11,320 nt of DNA from an uncultured Selenomonadaceae bacterium (GTDB taxonomy: Bacteria; Bacillota; Negativicutes; Selenomonadales; Selenomonadaceae). Position numbers and translations under genes: made by a program. The DNA lies in the NCBI GenBank assembly GCA_958415865.1, contig CATYZV010000031.1, positions 1 to 11,320 on the forward strand. Direction: 5' to 3'. Numbering within the stretch: the first letter of the stretch is position 1; each line of letters starts with the position of its first letter. The notes under the pieces were generated by a model that worked only from the letters and a program-made list of their open reading frames with translations, ran no database searches and was not told the origin of the DNA. Shown here in pieces: positions 1-7,135 of the stretch.

Positions 1-25
1 ATAGAGAAGCCAAACGCTTCTCTAT
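1..25 (-). terminator. Probable intrinsic terminator after the HAD phosphatase gene
   Basis: A perfect 10-base-pair inverted repeat (arms 1-10 and 16-25, 5-base loop) begins 8 bases after the stop codon of the HAD gene in the direction of transcription. The stem has 4 G-C pairs. The U-tract that would complete an intrinsic terminator would lie before position 1, outside the window, so the call rests on the hairpin and its location only. Confidence 0.6.
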
Positions 26-33
26 TTCCATCA

Positions 34-696
34 TTATTTATTTTGCAATATCTGAAGCACTTCCTGCGGTGAATCAATGATATAATCTGCACCGGCATCT
101 TCCAATTCCTGCCTTGAGCCATAGCCATACGTTACACCTATAGTGGTAATATTGAACTTCTTCGCCCCGATGATATCGTACTTCGTATCGCCGATCATGA
201 CCAGCTCTTTGAAATTAGCTTCATTGATCCCGTTTTCCTCTAAGACGTACTGAATCACTTCTGCCTTCGTCGTACGCTTCAAATCCATCACACTGCCGCC
301 GATGAAGTCAAAGCATTTTTTCAAGCTGCGCTGCTCTAGTATCTTATATGCCAAAAACTCCGGCTTAGACGTAGCCACCATGATGCGCCTTCCCATTTGG
401 CGCAGCTGCTCTAAAAGCTCTGGTATGCCGTCATAAACCCTGTTTTCAAATACGCCTTTCGGTTCGTAATACTTGCGGAAATCGACGACTACCGCCCGCG
501 CCTCATCTTCGGAAAATCCATACACATCCATCAAATGCTGCACCAGCGGCGGCCCGACAAAAGTCTTTAGCACCGCCATATCCTGCTCATCAATGCCGTG
601 TAGCTTCAGCCCGTACTTCAGCCCGTTGATAATACCCTCGCCGGAATCGAGCAGCGTGCCGTCCAAATCGAATAAAATATACTTGAAATTCTTCAT
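34..696 (-). CDS. HAD-superfamily hydrolase, phosphoglycolate phosphatase (Gph)-like
   Basis: A 220-residue soluble phosphatase of the HAD subfamily I type. Visible motifs are DLDGT (nucleophile Asp10, acid/base Asp12), TSK (Thr109-Lys111), a motif III lysine near Lys144, and GDTKYD (Asp170, Asp174 for magnesium). The helical stretch between residues about 15 and 90 is the cap domain. The length is normal for the Gph/5'-nucleotidase-like group, which dephosphorylates small phosphate esters. The substrate cannot be read from sequence. I chose the ATG at 696 because GAGGGT lies just upstream. An in-frame ATG at 711 has only AT-rich sequence before it and no ribosome-binding site. The gene follows the tRNA terminator by 24 bases and has no clear promoter of its own; a TATTAT at about 714-719 is a weak -10 candidate. 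Nothing ties its function to the hydrogenase. Confidence 0.88.
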   Translation of the reverse strand: MKNFKYILFDLDGTLLDSGEGIINGLKYGLKLHGIDEQDMAVLKTFVGPPLVQHLMDVYGFSEDEARAVVVDFRKYYEPKGVFENRVYDGIPELLEQLRQMGRRIMVATSKPEFLAYKILEQRSLKKCFDFIGGSVMDLKRTTKAEVIQYVLEENGINEANFKELVMIGDTKYDIIGAKKFNITTIGVTYGYGSRQELEDAGADYIIDSPQEVLQILQNK

Positions 697-720
697 ATGA
701 CCCTCATTCATTTATAATAC

Positions 721-748
721 AAAAAAACGCCGCTTCTAAAAGCGGCGT
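721..748 (-). terminator. Intrinsic terminator of the tRNA-Gln unit
   Basis: A 9-base-pair, GC-rich perfect stem (727-735 with 740-748, loop CTAA) is followed on the minus strand by seven U residues (721-727). It lies 12 bases beyond the tRNA 3' end. This is a textbook rho-independent terminator and also separates the tRNA from the HAD gene. Confidence 0.93.
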
Positions 749-760
749 GTTATATTCATA

Positions 761-836
761 TGGCAGGGGTAGCTGGACTCGAACCAACGCATGCGGGATT
801 CAGAGACCCGTGCCTTACCAACTTGGCGATACCCCT
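761..836 (-). tRNA. tRNA-Gln, anticodon CUG
   Basis: A 76-base tRNA folds completely: 7-base-pair acceptor stem AGGGGTA/TACCCCT, D arm with GG in the loop, anticodon loop CTCTGAA with CTG at 801-803, T arm with loop TTCGAGT, discriminator G, and an encoded CCA at 761-763. Overall sequence and the anticodon identify tRNA-Gln reading CAG codons. Two details are unusual: the first acceptor pair is A1-U72 rather than the common U1-A72, and position 31-39 of the anticodon stem is a U-U mismatch. It is a single-gene unit with its own promoter (857-885) and terminator (721-748), lying between hypE and the HAD gene. Confidence 0.95.
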
Positions 837-856
837 GTGTCCTGTTGACTTGTAAT

Positions 857-885
857 ATTATAATAGACTTTCACTGCTTTGTCAA
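857..885 (-). promoter_or_regulatory. Perfect consensus sigma-70/sigma-A promoter for tRNA-Gln
   Basis: On the minus strand, TTGACA (880-885) and TATAAT (857-862) are separated by exactly 17 bases (863-879). Both hexamers match the consensus fully. Transcription should start near 849-851, about 13 bases before the mature tRNA 5' end at 836. The strength suits a stable RNA gene and indicates that the tRNA does not depend on read-through from hypE. Confidence 0.93.
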
Positions 886-948
886 CACTTATTTTTAAAA
901 ATTTATCATCACACAATTTTCTAGCTAAAACCGTATAATAATCAATCC

Positions 949-1959
949 TCAGCAAATGCGCGGAATCTGCTCTCCTTGCGGCATATCAACAATGCGGATG
1001 CCGCCTACTGCTGTGCGCAGGCCGACTTCACCGATAGCCTTGTCGATGACTTTGCCGATGACTCTTGCGTTAGTGCCGTATTTGTTCTTGTGCATGATGT
1101 CGAGTACTCTGTCTGTGTCTTCATCATTTACGAAGGCAATCAGCTTGCCTTCATTCGCCAGATACAGCGGATCCAGTCCTAATATATCGCAAAAGCCCCT
1201 GACTTCTTCGCGCACGGGAATGGAATCTTCTTCCAGCAGTATGCCTACTTTAGCCTGCTGCGCTATTTCGTTGAGGACTGCTGCTGTGCCGCCGCGCGTA
1301 GGATCGCGCAGCACTGCGATATTAGGTGCGGCCTCCAGCATATCGGCTACGAGATGGTTGAGCGGTGCGCAGTCGGTTTTGACTGTATCGGGCAGTTCCA
1401 GCTGATGGCGCAATGCCATGATGGTAGCTGCATGGTCGCCCAGATAGCCGCTGACGATTATGTTTTGTCCGGGCTTGGCATTGTACGGTGATATATCCAC
1501 GCCGTCGATGCGTTCTCCTACGCCCGCCGTATTTATGAAAATACCGTCAGCTGAGCCTTTATTCACTACTTTCGTATCACCTGTTACGATGTAAACGCCT
1601 GCTTCATCAGCAGCCTTGCGCATGGTCGCTGCAATCTCTTTGAGGTCTTTCATCGGAAAGCCTTCCTCGATGATCATGCCGACAGAGATGTACTTTGCCA
1701 TTGCTCCTGTCATGGCGAGGTCATTGACCGTGCCGCAGACAGCCAGCTTGCCGATATTGCCGCCGGCAAAGAACAGCGGCTGAACCACGTATGAATCGGT
1801 AGAGAACGCTATTTTATTCGTGGTCAAGTCCAGCTTGGCTCCGTCGTGCATCTCGCGCAGTATGGGATTGTCAAATGCCGGCAGCAGCACCTGCTCCATC
1901 AGGTCATGACCTGCCTGTCCGCCGCTGCCGTGCGCCATCGTTATAACATCACTTGCCAT
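949..1959 (-). CDS. hypE: Hydrogenase maturation factor HypE (carbamoyl dehydratase)
   Basis: A 336-residue PurM-like ATP-dependent enzyme. With HypF it converts a carbamoyl group on its C-terminal cysteine into the thiocyanate that supplies CN ligands to the active-site iron. The hallmark C-terminus PRIC places Cys336 at the very end. The N-terminal region carries MAHGSGG, the ATP-fold segment TDS (54-56), GGNIGKLAVCGTVNDLAM (about 66-83) and, later, VTGDTKVV. Length is normal. I chose the ATG at 1959, with AGGTGG eight bases upstream. Tandem GTG codons at 1971 and 1968 are in frame, but they lie inside that ribosome-binding site and have none of their own. It follows hypD by 16 bases and is the last gene of the maturation block. 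I see no GC-rich hairpin terminator in the 110 bases before the tRNA. Confidence 0.96.
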   Translation of the reverse strand: MASDVITMAHGSGGQAGHDLMEQVLLPAFDNPILREMHDGAKLDLTTNKIAFSTDSYVVQPLFFAGGNIGKLAVCGTVNDLAMTGAMAKYISVGMIIEEGFPMKDLKEIAATMRKAADEAGVYIVTGDTKVVNKGSADGIFINTAGVGERIDGVDISPYNAKPGQNIIVSGYLGDHAATIMALRHQLELPDTVKTDCAPLNHLVADMLEAAPNIAVLRDPTRGGTAAVLNEIAQQAKVGILLEEDSIPVREEVRGFCDILGLDPLYLANEGKLIAFVNDEDTDRVLDIMHKNKYGTNARVIGKVIDKAIGEVGLRTAVGGIRIVDMPQGEQIPRIC

Positions 1960-1975
1960 ATATTCCACCACCTAA

Positions 1976-3076
1976 TCATTCAAAATGAAATGTCCTTGCG
2001 CCGTATTTGTACCATGCCGCGCACGTTCCTTCGACCGATACCATGCACGAGCCTACAGCGTGCATCGGAGTGCAGACTTTTCCAAACAGAGGGCATTGCG
2101 TCGGGCGCACCAATCCGCGCAGCACTTCACCGCAGCGGCAGCCCTTAGGCTCTTTCGATTCTTCTTTATCTACGGGAATCATCTTTAATGCGTCAAATTG
2201 AGCAAAAGCTTCATTGACATCAAGCCCGGAATTTTCAATTCTTCCGATGCCGCGCCAATTTGCCGGAGCCTTTTGGTATACCATTTCCATGATCTTCTTT
2301 GCCTGAACATTGCCGTCGCGCTTTACAACGCTTTTATATTCATTTTCGATTTCAGCTCTGCCTTCGTGCAGCTGCTTTGCCAGCATATAGACTGACTGAA
2401 GTATGTCGAGCGGCTCAAAGCCTGCTACTACTGCCGGAAGACGATAATCTTCAGCTATGAAATCAAACGGCTGTTCTCCGGTGATTACGCAGACATGACC
2501 CGGCAATAAAAAGCCGTCGATTTTTATATTTTTATCCGATAGCAAAGCGCGGATAGCCGGCGGTGTCAATTTATGCGCCGTCAGCACGAAGAAATTTTTC
2601 AATCCCTGCTGTTTGGCAGACAGTATAGTTGCTGCTGCCGTCGGCGAAGTCGTTTCAAAACCGACCGCTAGAAAAATGACTTTTTTCTGCGGATTGTCAG
2701 CTGCTATTTTCAAGCTGTCGAGCGGCGAATATATTATGCGCACATCGCCGCCTTCTGCTCTGACTGTATTAAGGCTGCTCGTCGTGCCCGGCACTTTTAG
2801 CATATCGCCGAATGTCGTTATTATCACGTCTTTGCGCCTAGCGTAAGCGATAGCCGTATCCATGTAATCATTGGGCGTTACGCAGACCGGGCAGCCCGGA
2901 CCGCTGACCAGCTCTACCTTTTCCGGCAATAGCTGGCGGATGCCGGCGCGGAAAATCGCCACCGTATGCGTGCCGCAGACTTCCATGAAGCGCACCGGAC
3001 GGTCGATCAGCCTGTCGATTTCTTTAAGCAGGCCTTGCGCCGCTCTCTTTGTTTCCTGCGGACTCAGCGTCGTCAA
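1976..3076 (-). CDS. hypD: Hydrogenase maturation factor HypD (Fe-S scaffold)
   Basis: A 366-residue [4Fe-4S] protein that, with HypC, carries the iron while its CN and CO ligands are installed. Motifs match the family: MEVCGTHT (Cys34), GPGCPVCV (Cys62, Cys65), FETTSPT, GFEPLDIL, and a C-terminal cysteine cluster CRCGEVLRG...QCPLFG..C...CMVS..GTCAAWYKY (about residues 313-356). The start is unusual. No ATG precedes the conserved N-terminus, and the frame offers only TTG at 3082 or 3076. I prefer 3076, because GAGGTG (3084-3089) is seven bases upstream of it and only one base from 3082. Either start lies inside hypC, giving a 53- or 59-base overlap, so translation is probably coupled to hypC, which would suit 1:1 production of the HypC-HypD complex. 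Confidence 0.95.
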   Translation of the reverse strand: MTTLSPQETKRAAQGLLKEIDRLIDRPVRFMEVCGTHTVAIFRAGIRQLLPEKVELVSGPGCPVCVTPNDYMDTAIAYARRKDVIITTFGDMLKVPGTTSSLNTVRAEGGDVRIIYSPLDSLKIAADNPQKKVIFLAVGFETTSPTAAATILSAKQQGLKNFFVLTAHKLTPPAIRALLSDKNIKIDGFLLPGHVCVITGEQPFDFIAEDYRLPAVVAGFEPLDILQSVYMLAKQLHEGRAEIENEYKSVVKRDGNVQAKKIMEMVYQKAPANWRGIGRIENSGLDVNEAFAQFDALKMIPVDKEESKEPKGCRCGEVLRGLVRPTQCPLFGKVCTPMHAVGSCMVSVEGTCAAWYKYGARTFHFE

Positions 3077-3287
3077 CGCCAAACACCTCTTTCAGCATTT
3101 CTGTAGTGATGCGTGCTTCTTCTTCATCTATTATCTGAATAGCAAAGCCGGCGTGCATCAGAATATAGTCGCCTTCCTTTGCTTCCGGCAGCAGCATCAG
3201 GCTGATGTCGCGGCATACGCCTTCGACTTCTACCGATGCCATCATATCTTTGCGTTTTATAATCTTAGCAGGTACTGCTAAACACAT
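3024..3287 (-). CDS. hypC: Hydrogenase maturation chaperone HypC
   Basis: An 87-residue OB-fold-type chaperone that binds HypD and then shuttles the Fe(CN)2CO unit to the immature large subunit. The diagnostic N-terminus MCLAVPAKI supplies Cys2, the iron and large-subunit contact residue exposed after Met removal. The family motif around His45 (ILMHAGFAI) is intact, as is the following IIDEEEA helix start. The ATG at 3287 has GAAGGGA upstream at a normal distance and lies 14 bases after hypF. The last 17 residues or so (from VFGVDD onward) are polar and variable, as in other HypC proteins. Their codons also encode the N-terminus of HypD in another frame. Confidence 0.96.
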   Translation of the reverse strand: MCLAVPAKIIKRKDMMASVEVEGVCRDISLMLLPEAKEGDYILMHAGFAIQIIDEEEARITTEMLKEVFGVDDAESAGNKESGARPA

Positions 3288-3301
3288 TGTAAATCCCTTC
3301 T

Positions 3302-5593
3302 TTATATCATGCCGCCCTCAAGGCGTGCGAGTGCCGCAGCCGCCTGGCCAAACGACAGGCCACCGTCATTGGGCGGAACTTGTTCATTCATGTATATATG
3401 AAACTCACTGCCCAGCTCATCATAGAGCAGATTCATCAGCGTTACATTCTGGCAGACACCGCCGCTGAATACAACTTTATAAATGCCGGTATCTGTACTG
3501 ATGCGCCGCAGTATATCAGCTATTGCCTTGGCTGCTGTCAAATGAAAAGACATCGCAGCATCAGCGATTCTGCTGCTTTGCTTAAAGCTGTACAAAGCAC
3601 GATACGTTTGAGCAAAATCCAAGATGTACTGACCGTCCTGCTTTTTGATTTCATACGGCAGAACACTGCCGCAGCCATTTTGCGCCGCTCGTTCCAGTTC
3701 AATAGCTGCCTGCCCTTCGTAGTTAATGCTACGGCATATGCCGAGCATTGCCGATACCGCATCAAAAACGCGCCCGGCACCTGAAGACAGCGGTGCATTA
3801 AATCCGTTCTGCACGGCTTTGAGCATCAGCTGCCATCCCGGCGGCTGTAATAATTCCGGATAAAAATGCTCCAGCTCATCGCCGTAGAGTTTGTACGCCT
3901 GCCATAGAGCGAGCCGCCACGGCTCTTTGACTGCCTTAGCTCCGCCAGGCAGCGGCATGTAGTCAAAATGCCCCAAGCGTTTATACGAGGCAATATCAGC
4001 CAGCATAAACTCTCCGCCCCAGATGTTGCCGTCCTCGCCGTAGCCCGTGCCATCGAGTGCAGCACCGATCACCTTGTCTTTTATCCCGTGCTCTGCCAGC
4101 ACTGAAGCTATATGAGCATGGTGATGCTGTACTCTTACTAGCGGTAAATTTTCCGCTTTGGCACGCTGCACAGCGTACTTCGTCGAAAAATATTCCGGGT
4201 GCATATCGCACGCCAGCACTTGGGGCTTGATATCGAATAATCGTTCAAATAACTTGATATTCTGTCTGTAGGAATCATTGACCGCCATATTTTCCAAATC
4301 GCCGATATGCTGGCTGATGAATGCTCTATTGTGCTTTGTCAGGCAGAATGTATTTTTTAATTCCGGACCACAGGCTAATACTGATTTCTCATCAGCAAGC
4401 GGCAGCCTCAAAGGTGCGGGAGCAAAGCCTCGGCTGCGCCGCATCATCATCTTATGTCCGCGAAATACTCTGACTACGGAATCATCCACGCGCGTGTTGA
4501 TAATACGGTTGTGGATCAATTTATAATCAGCAATGACTTCGAGTCTGTCCAGTTCATCATCGCGGTATACTATCGGCTCATCGCTCAGGTTAGCACTCGT
4601 CATCACGAAGACATCACCGCTTTTGAGCAATAAGCAGTGCACCGGCGCATAGGCAAGCATTACACCTAGATAATCATTTTGCGGCGCGGTCTGCTCAGCA
4701 AGATCGTAATGTTCGTTCTTGCGAAGCAATACAATAGGAGCGGCAGCGGAGGAAAGCAGCCTTTCCTCCGCAGGACTAACTGTGCAGATCTGCCTGATCG
4801 TCTGCATATCTGCCGCCATCACGGCAAAAGGCTTATCTTCCCTGACCTTGCGCGCCCGCAATTTAGATACGGCATCTTCATTGCGGGCATCGCAGGCCAG
4901 ATGATAGCCGCCTATGCCTTTAACAGCTACTATACTGCCGGCTTTAATTAAAGAATGTACTTTTTTGATAACATCCTCGCAGTGAATCTCGCCTTTTTTG
5001 CCAAATAAACGGTACGAAGGACCACAGACAGCGCAGGCATTGGGCTGAGCATGAAACCGACGGTCAGATGGATCATCGTACTCCGCCTGACACTCACCGC
5101 ACATCGTAAAGTGCTTCATCGTCGTATTTTTGCGATCGTACGGCACATCCTCCACGATGGAAAAACGCGGACCGCAGTTCGTGCAGTTCGTAAAAGCATA
5201 TCCATGCCGTCTATCGGATTTGTCCTTTATCTCCCGCCGGCAGTCATCGCATATGGCAAGATCCGGCGAAATCATCGCCTCCCGCTCTGCAGCCGCAGGG
5301 CTGGGCGCAATGACAAAGCCCTGCTCTACTGTATCTGCCTTGACATCTGTCTGCTCAACAGAAGTTATGCGTGATGCAGGAGGAGCAGATACAGGCAGCT
5401 CGGCGGCAAAGGCGTTTAGCTGCTCTAAACTGCCCTGCACCTCTATCAGCACACCTTCGCTGTCGTTCAGCACCCGGCCTGTCAGCTCGTATGATTTTGC
5501 CAAGCGGTAGATGTATGGGCGGAAACCCACGCCCTGTACTATGCCCCGGACTCTGATGCGCCGGCGAATTACGCCTTGTGCTGAGCCACCCAT
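3302..5593 (-). CDS. hypF: Carbamoyltransferase HypF
   Basis: A 763-residue multidomain enzyme that uses carbamoyl phosphate and ATP to carbamoylate the HypE C-terminal cysteine. Domains in order: acylphosphatase-like (about 10-100, with VRGIVQGVGFRPYIYRLA), two zinc fingers (Cys115, 118, 137, 140 and Cys165, 168, 187, 190, with the family spacing C-x2-C-x18-C-x2-C twice), YrdC-like carbamoyl-adenylate domain (about 205-395, KGIGGYHLACDA and KPFAVMA), and Kae1-like transferase domain (about 405-760, VQHHHAHIA at 488-496, DGTGYGEDGNIWGGE, FSGGVCQN). All key residues appear present and the length is typical. The ATG at 5593 overlaps the end of the protease gene by 25 bases, with AAGGAGA inside that gene as its ribosome-binding site. 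It is followed by hypC 14 bases later. Confidence 0.97.
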   Translation of the reverse strand: MGGSAQGVIRRRIRVRGIVQGVGFRPYIYRLAKSYELTGRVLNDSEGVLIEVQGSLEQLNAFAAELPVSAPPASRITSVEQTDVKADTVEQGFVIAPSPAAAEREAMISPDLAICDDCRREIKDKSDRRHGYAFTNCTNCGPRFSIVEDVPYDRKNTTMKHFTMCGECQAEYDDPSDRRFHAQPNACAVCGPSYRLFGKKGEIHCEDVIKKVHSLIKAGSIVAVKGIGGYHLACDARNEDAVSKLRARKVREDKPFAVMAADMQTIRQICTVSPAEERLLSSAAAPIVLLRKNEHYDLAEQTAPQNDYLGVMLAYAPVHCLLLKSGDVFVMTSANLSDEPIVYRDDELDRLEVIADYKLIHNRIINTRVDDSVVRVFRGHKMMMRRSRGFAPAPLRLPLADEKSVLACGPELKNTFCLTKHNRAFISQHIGDLENMAVNDSYRQNIKLFERLFDIKPQVLACDMHPEYFSTKYAVQRAKAENLPLVRVQHHHAHIASVLAEHGIKDKVIGAALDGTGYGEDGNIWGGEFMLADIASYKRLGHFDYMPLPGGAKAVKEPWRLALWQAYKLYGDELEHFYPELLQPPGWQLMLKAVQNGFNAPLSSGAGRVFDAVSAMLGICRSINYEGQAAIELERAAQNGCGSVLPYEIKKQDGQYILDFAQTYRALYSFKQSSRIADAAMSFHLTAAKAIADILRRISTDTGIYKVVFSGGVCQNVTLMNLLYDELGSEFHIYMNEQVPPNDGGLSFGQAAAALARLEGGMI

Positions 5594-6045
5594 TTATCGA
5601 CAATCTCCTTTGCCTTAACTGCAACTTTAGGAACTTGATCTGCTACTTTGTCGGTCAGCTCCAGCCCCATCGTAACGATTTCAGGCGTTACGCCGATGAC
5701 GATGACTTCTTCCACCGGCTCGCCGGTTACTTTTAAGACAGCAAGCATATCATTAAGCCCCAGGTCATGGACTGAAAGCTTATCCTTAAAATAAGCATTC
5801 AGCTCATCGCCTGTGAACTGATGGTAGCTGGCAATCGGAGCATCTATATTGATAGCATCGATGAATAAAAGTTTCTTCGTACCTGCGATGTACGGCATCA
5901 AATCCATGCCCAACGTGCCGCCGTCTAATATCTGCACAAAATCGGGATAATCCGTCATCTGCTGCAGCTGTTCAGCTGCGCGCACGCCGAAGCCGTCATC
6001 CGTCATTATGGTGTTGCCTACGCCGACAACCGTAATATCTGCCAT
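5569..6045 (-). CDS. hyaD: Hydrogenase maturation endopeptidase, HyaD/HybD type
   Basis: A 158-residue endopeptidase of the HybD family (peptidase M52) that removes the C-terminal tail of the large subunit once nickel is inserted. The sequence shows the family start GVGNTIMTDDGFGVR (8-22), DGGTLGMDLMPYI (41-53), FIDAI (61-65) and VHDLGL (92-97). Aligned with E. coli HybD, the three nickel-sensing ligands are Asp17 (Glu16 in HybD), Asp63 and His93. The likely substrate is the large subunit encoded at 8163-10049, whose DPCLACATH motif precedes a 20-residue tail. The ATG at 6045 has GGGGAGG five bases upstream. The gene sits between hypB (22-base gap) and hypF (25-base overlap), so it belongs to the maturation block rather than to the structural genes. 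The exact subtype name is by similarity only. Confidence 0.93.
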   Translation of the reverse strand: MADITVVGVGNTIMTDDGFGVRAAEQLQQMTDYPDFVQILDGGTLGMDLMPYIAGTKKLLFIDAINIDAPIASYHQFTGDELNAYFKDKLSVHDLGLNDMLAVLKVTGEPVEEVIVIGVTPEIVTMGLELTDKVADQVPKVAVKAKEIVDKWVAQHKA

Positions 6046-6067
6046 AGGTACCTCCCCAATTCAATGA

Positions 6068-6739
6068 TTATTTTGCCTGCAAAGCCTGCTGTTTCTTTTT
6101 AAATTCACGGCGGATGAAGTCGCACCATTCGTCGATGCCCTGACCCTTAGAAGCAGCCGTTTCCATTATTTCAATCTGCGGATGAATGCACTTTAGGTCG
6201 CGCTTTGCCGCTTCTATGTCAAAATCACAGAACGGCAGTATATCGACTTTATTCAGTATAGCAGCCTTCGATTCCTTAAAAATAATCGGGTATTTAAGCG
6301 GCTTGTCATCGCCTTCCGTAATGCTCAGCACCGTTACCTTCAAATCTTCGCCCAAGACGAATTCCGCCGGGCAGACGAGATTGCCTACATTTTCAATGAC
6401 GATGACATCTATATCATCCAGATTCAAATCTGCGAGAACTTCTTCAACCATCGGCGCGTCCAGATGGCAGCCGCCGTTCGTGTTGATCTGAATTACGGGC
6501 ACATCGTGCGCCGCTATCCTGTCCGCATCTTTATCGGTGAACAGATCTCCTTCTATTACAGCCAATCGCAGATCTTTTTTCAAATTGGCGATCGTGCGTT
6601 CCAAGAGCGTCGTTTTGCCCGATCCGGGCGAGCCGAGCAGATTGAGTGCCAAAATGCCGTGCTTGTCAAACAGAGCCTTGTTCTTGCCGGCGATAGCATC
6701 ATTTCTGCCCAGTATATCCTGCATTACAGGTATGTCCAT
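6068..6739 (-). CDS. hypB: Hydrogenase nickel-incorporation GTPase HypB, short form
   Basis: A 223-residue SIMIBI-class GTPase that delivers nickel to the large-subunit precursor together with HypA. It has the P-loop GSPGSGKT (36-43), the metal-site motif GGCHLDA (Cys91, His92), the ENVGNLVCPAEF segment (116-127, Cys123) and the base-specificity motif NKVD (163-166). It begins directly with the GTPase domain. The N-terminal CxxCGC high-affinity nickel motif and the His-rich linker of E. coli or rhizobial HypB are absent. A CxxCGC motif does occur on the separate small protein at 7136-7378. The ATG at 6739 lies three bases after the hypA stop, with GGAGG inside the hypA end, so translation of the two is probably coupled. 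Confidence 0.97.
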   Translation of the reverse strand: MDIPVMQDILGRNDAIAGKNKALFDKHGILALNLLGSPGSGKTTLLERTIANLKKDLRLAVIEGDLFTDKDADRIAAHDVPVIQINTNGGCHLDAPMVEEVLADLNLDDIDVIVIENVGNLVCPAEFVLGEDLKVTVLSITEGDDKPLKYPIIFKESKAAILNKVDILPFCDFDIEAAKRDLKCIHPQIEIMETAASKGQGIDEWCDFIRREFKKKQQALQAK

Positions 6740-6742
6740 TGT

Positions 6743-7084
6743 CTATTCAGCCTCCAGTGATTCTACGCGAAGCTCTCTGCCCGATACGATCTCCATGCGC
6801 GAGGAACCGCATTCAGGGCAGATGAATTTATACCGTTCAACCTTTGTTTCTGTGCCGCAGTCCATGCACTTGGCGACAAGAGGGCAGTGCTTCATGATGA
6901 GCTTTGCGCCTTCTGCCTTAGTGCCTTTTGCCAGTGAAGTAAAGCAAAAATCGAGCGATTCAGGCACCACGCCTGTCATTTCGCCCACGAGCACAGATAT
7001 TTCAGTTACTTTCTTCGCTTTATTTTTATCGGCATATGAGAGAACAATGTCTATTATTCCCTCTGCCAATGCCATTTCGTGCAT
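6743..7084 (-). CDS. hypA: Hydrogenase nickel chaperone HypA
   Basis: A 113-residue nickel chaperone working with HypB. The start MHEMALAEGI is the family signature; His2 (with Glu3) is the nickel site, which fixes the start at the ATG at 7084. An in-frame TTG at 7111 lies inside a terminator hairpin and would bury His2, so it is rejected. The zinc domain is CMDC (Cys73, Cys76) and CPEC (Cys89, Cys92). The ATG has no ribosome-binding site. The bases before it are the U-tract and an AU-rich stretch of the terminator at 7095-7125. The nearest purine-rich candidate, GAAGGGAGA, lies beyond the hairpin at about 7127-7135. Expression therefore needs terminator read-through, or a promoter I cannot see clearly. 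A TATCAT at 7090-7095 could only serve a leaderless start and has no good -35. Confidence 0.95.
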   Translation of the reverse strand: MHEMALAEGIIDIVLSYADKNKAKKVTEISVLVGEMTGVVPESLDFCFTSLAKGTKAEGAKLIMKHCPLVAKCMDCGTETKVERYKFICPECGSSRMEIVSGRELRVESLEAE

Positions 7085-7094
7085 ATTAAATGAT

Positions 7095-7125
7095 AAAAAA
7101 CAGCCGGGCAAACTTAACCCGGCTG
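7095..7125 (-). terminator. Intrinsic terminator between the structural and maturation genes
   Basis: A perfect 8-base-pair stem CAGCCGGG/CCCGGCTG (arms 7118-7125 and 7101-7108, 9-base loop) is followed on the minus strand by six U residues (7095-7100). It lies just after the stop of the small CxxCGC protein gene and 10 bases before hypA. It should end most transcripts from the hydrogenase promoter. Since hypA follows immediately with no clear promoter, it probably acts as a partial terminator that keeps maturation-factor expression below that of the structural genes. That role is inferred. Confidence 0.9.
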
Positions 7126-7135
7126 CTCTCCCTTC

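Noticed and set aside
697..711. ATG at 711 as the start of the HAD phosphatase
   Set aside because: There is no ribosome-binding site before it, while GAGGGT sits correctly for the ATG at 696, directly before the conserved DLDGT region.
1960..1971. GTG start for hypE at 1971 or 1968
   Set aside because: Both codons are part of the AGGTGG ribosome-binding site that serves the ATG at 1959, and the four extra residues do not belong to the family N-terminus.
7085..7111. Upstream TTG start for hypA at 7111
   Set aside because: It lies in the loop and stem of a terminator, adds nine non-conserved residues and would displace the essential N-terminal Met-His nickel site of HypA.
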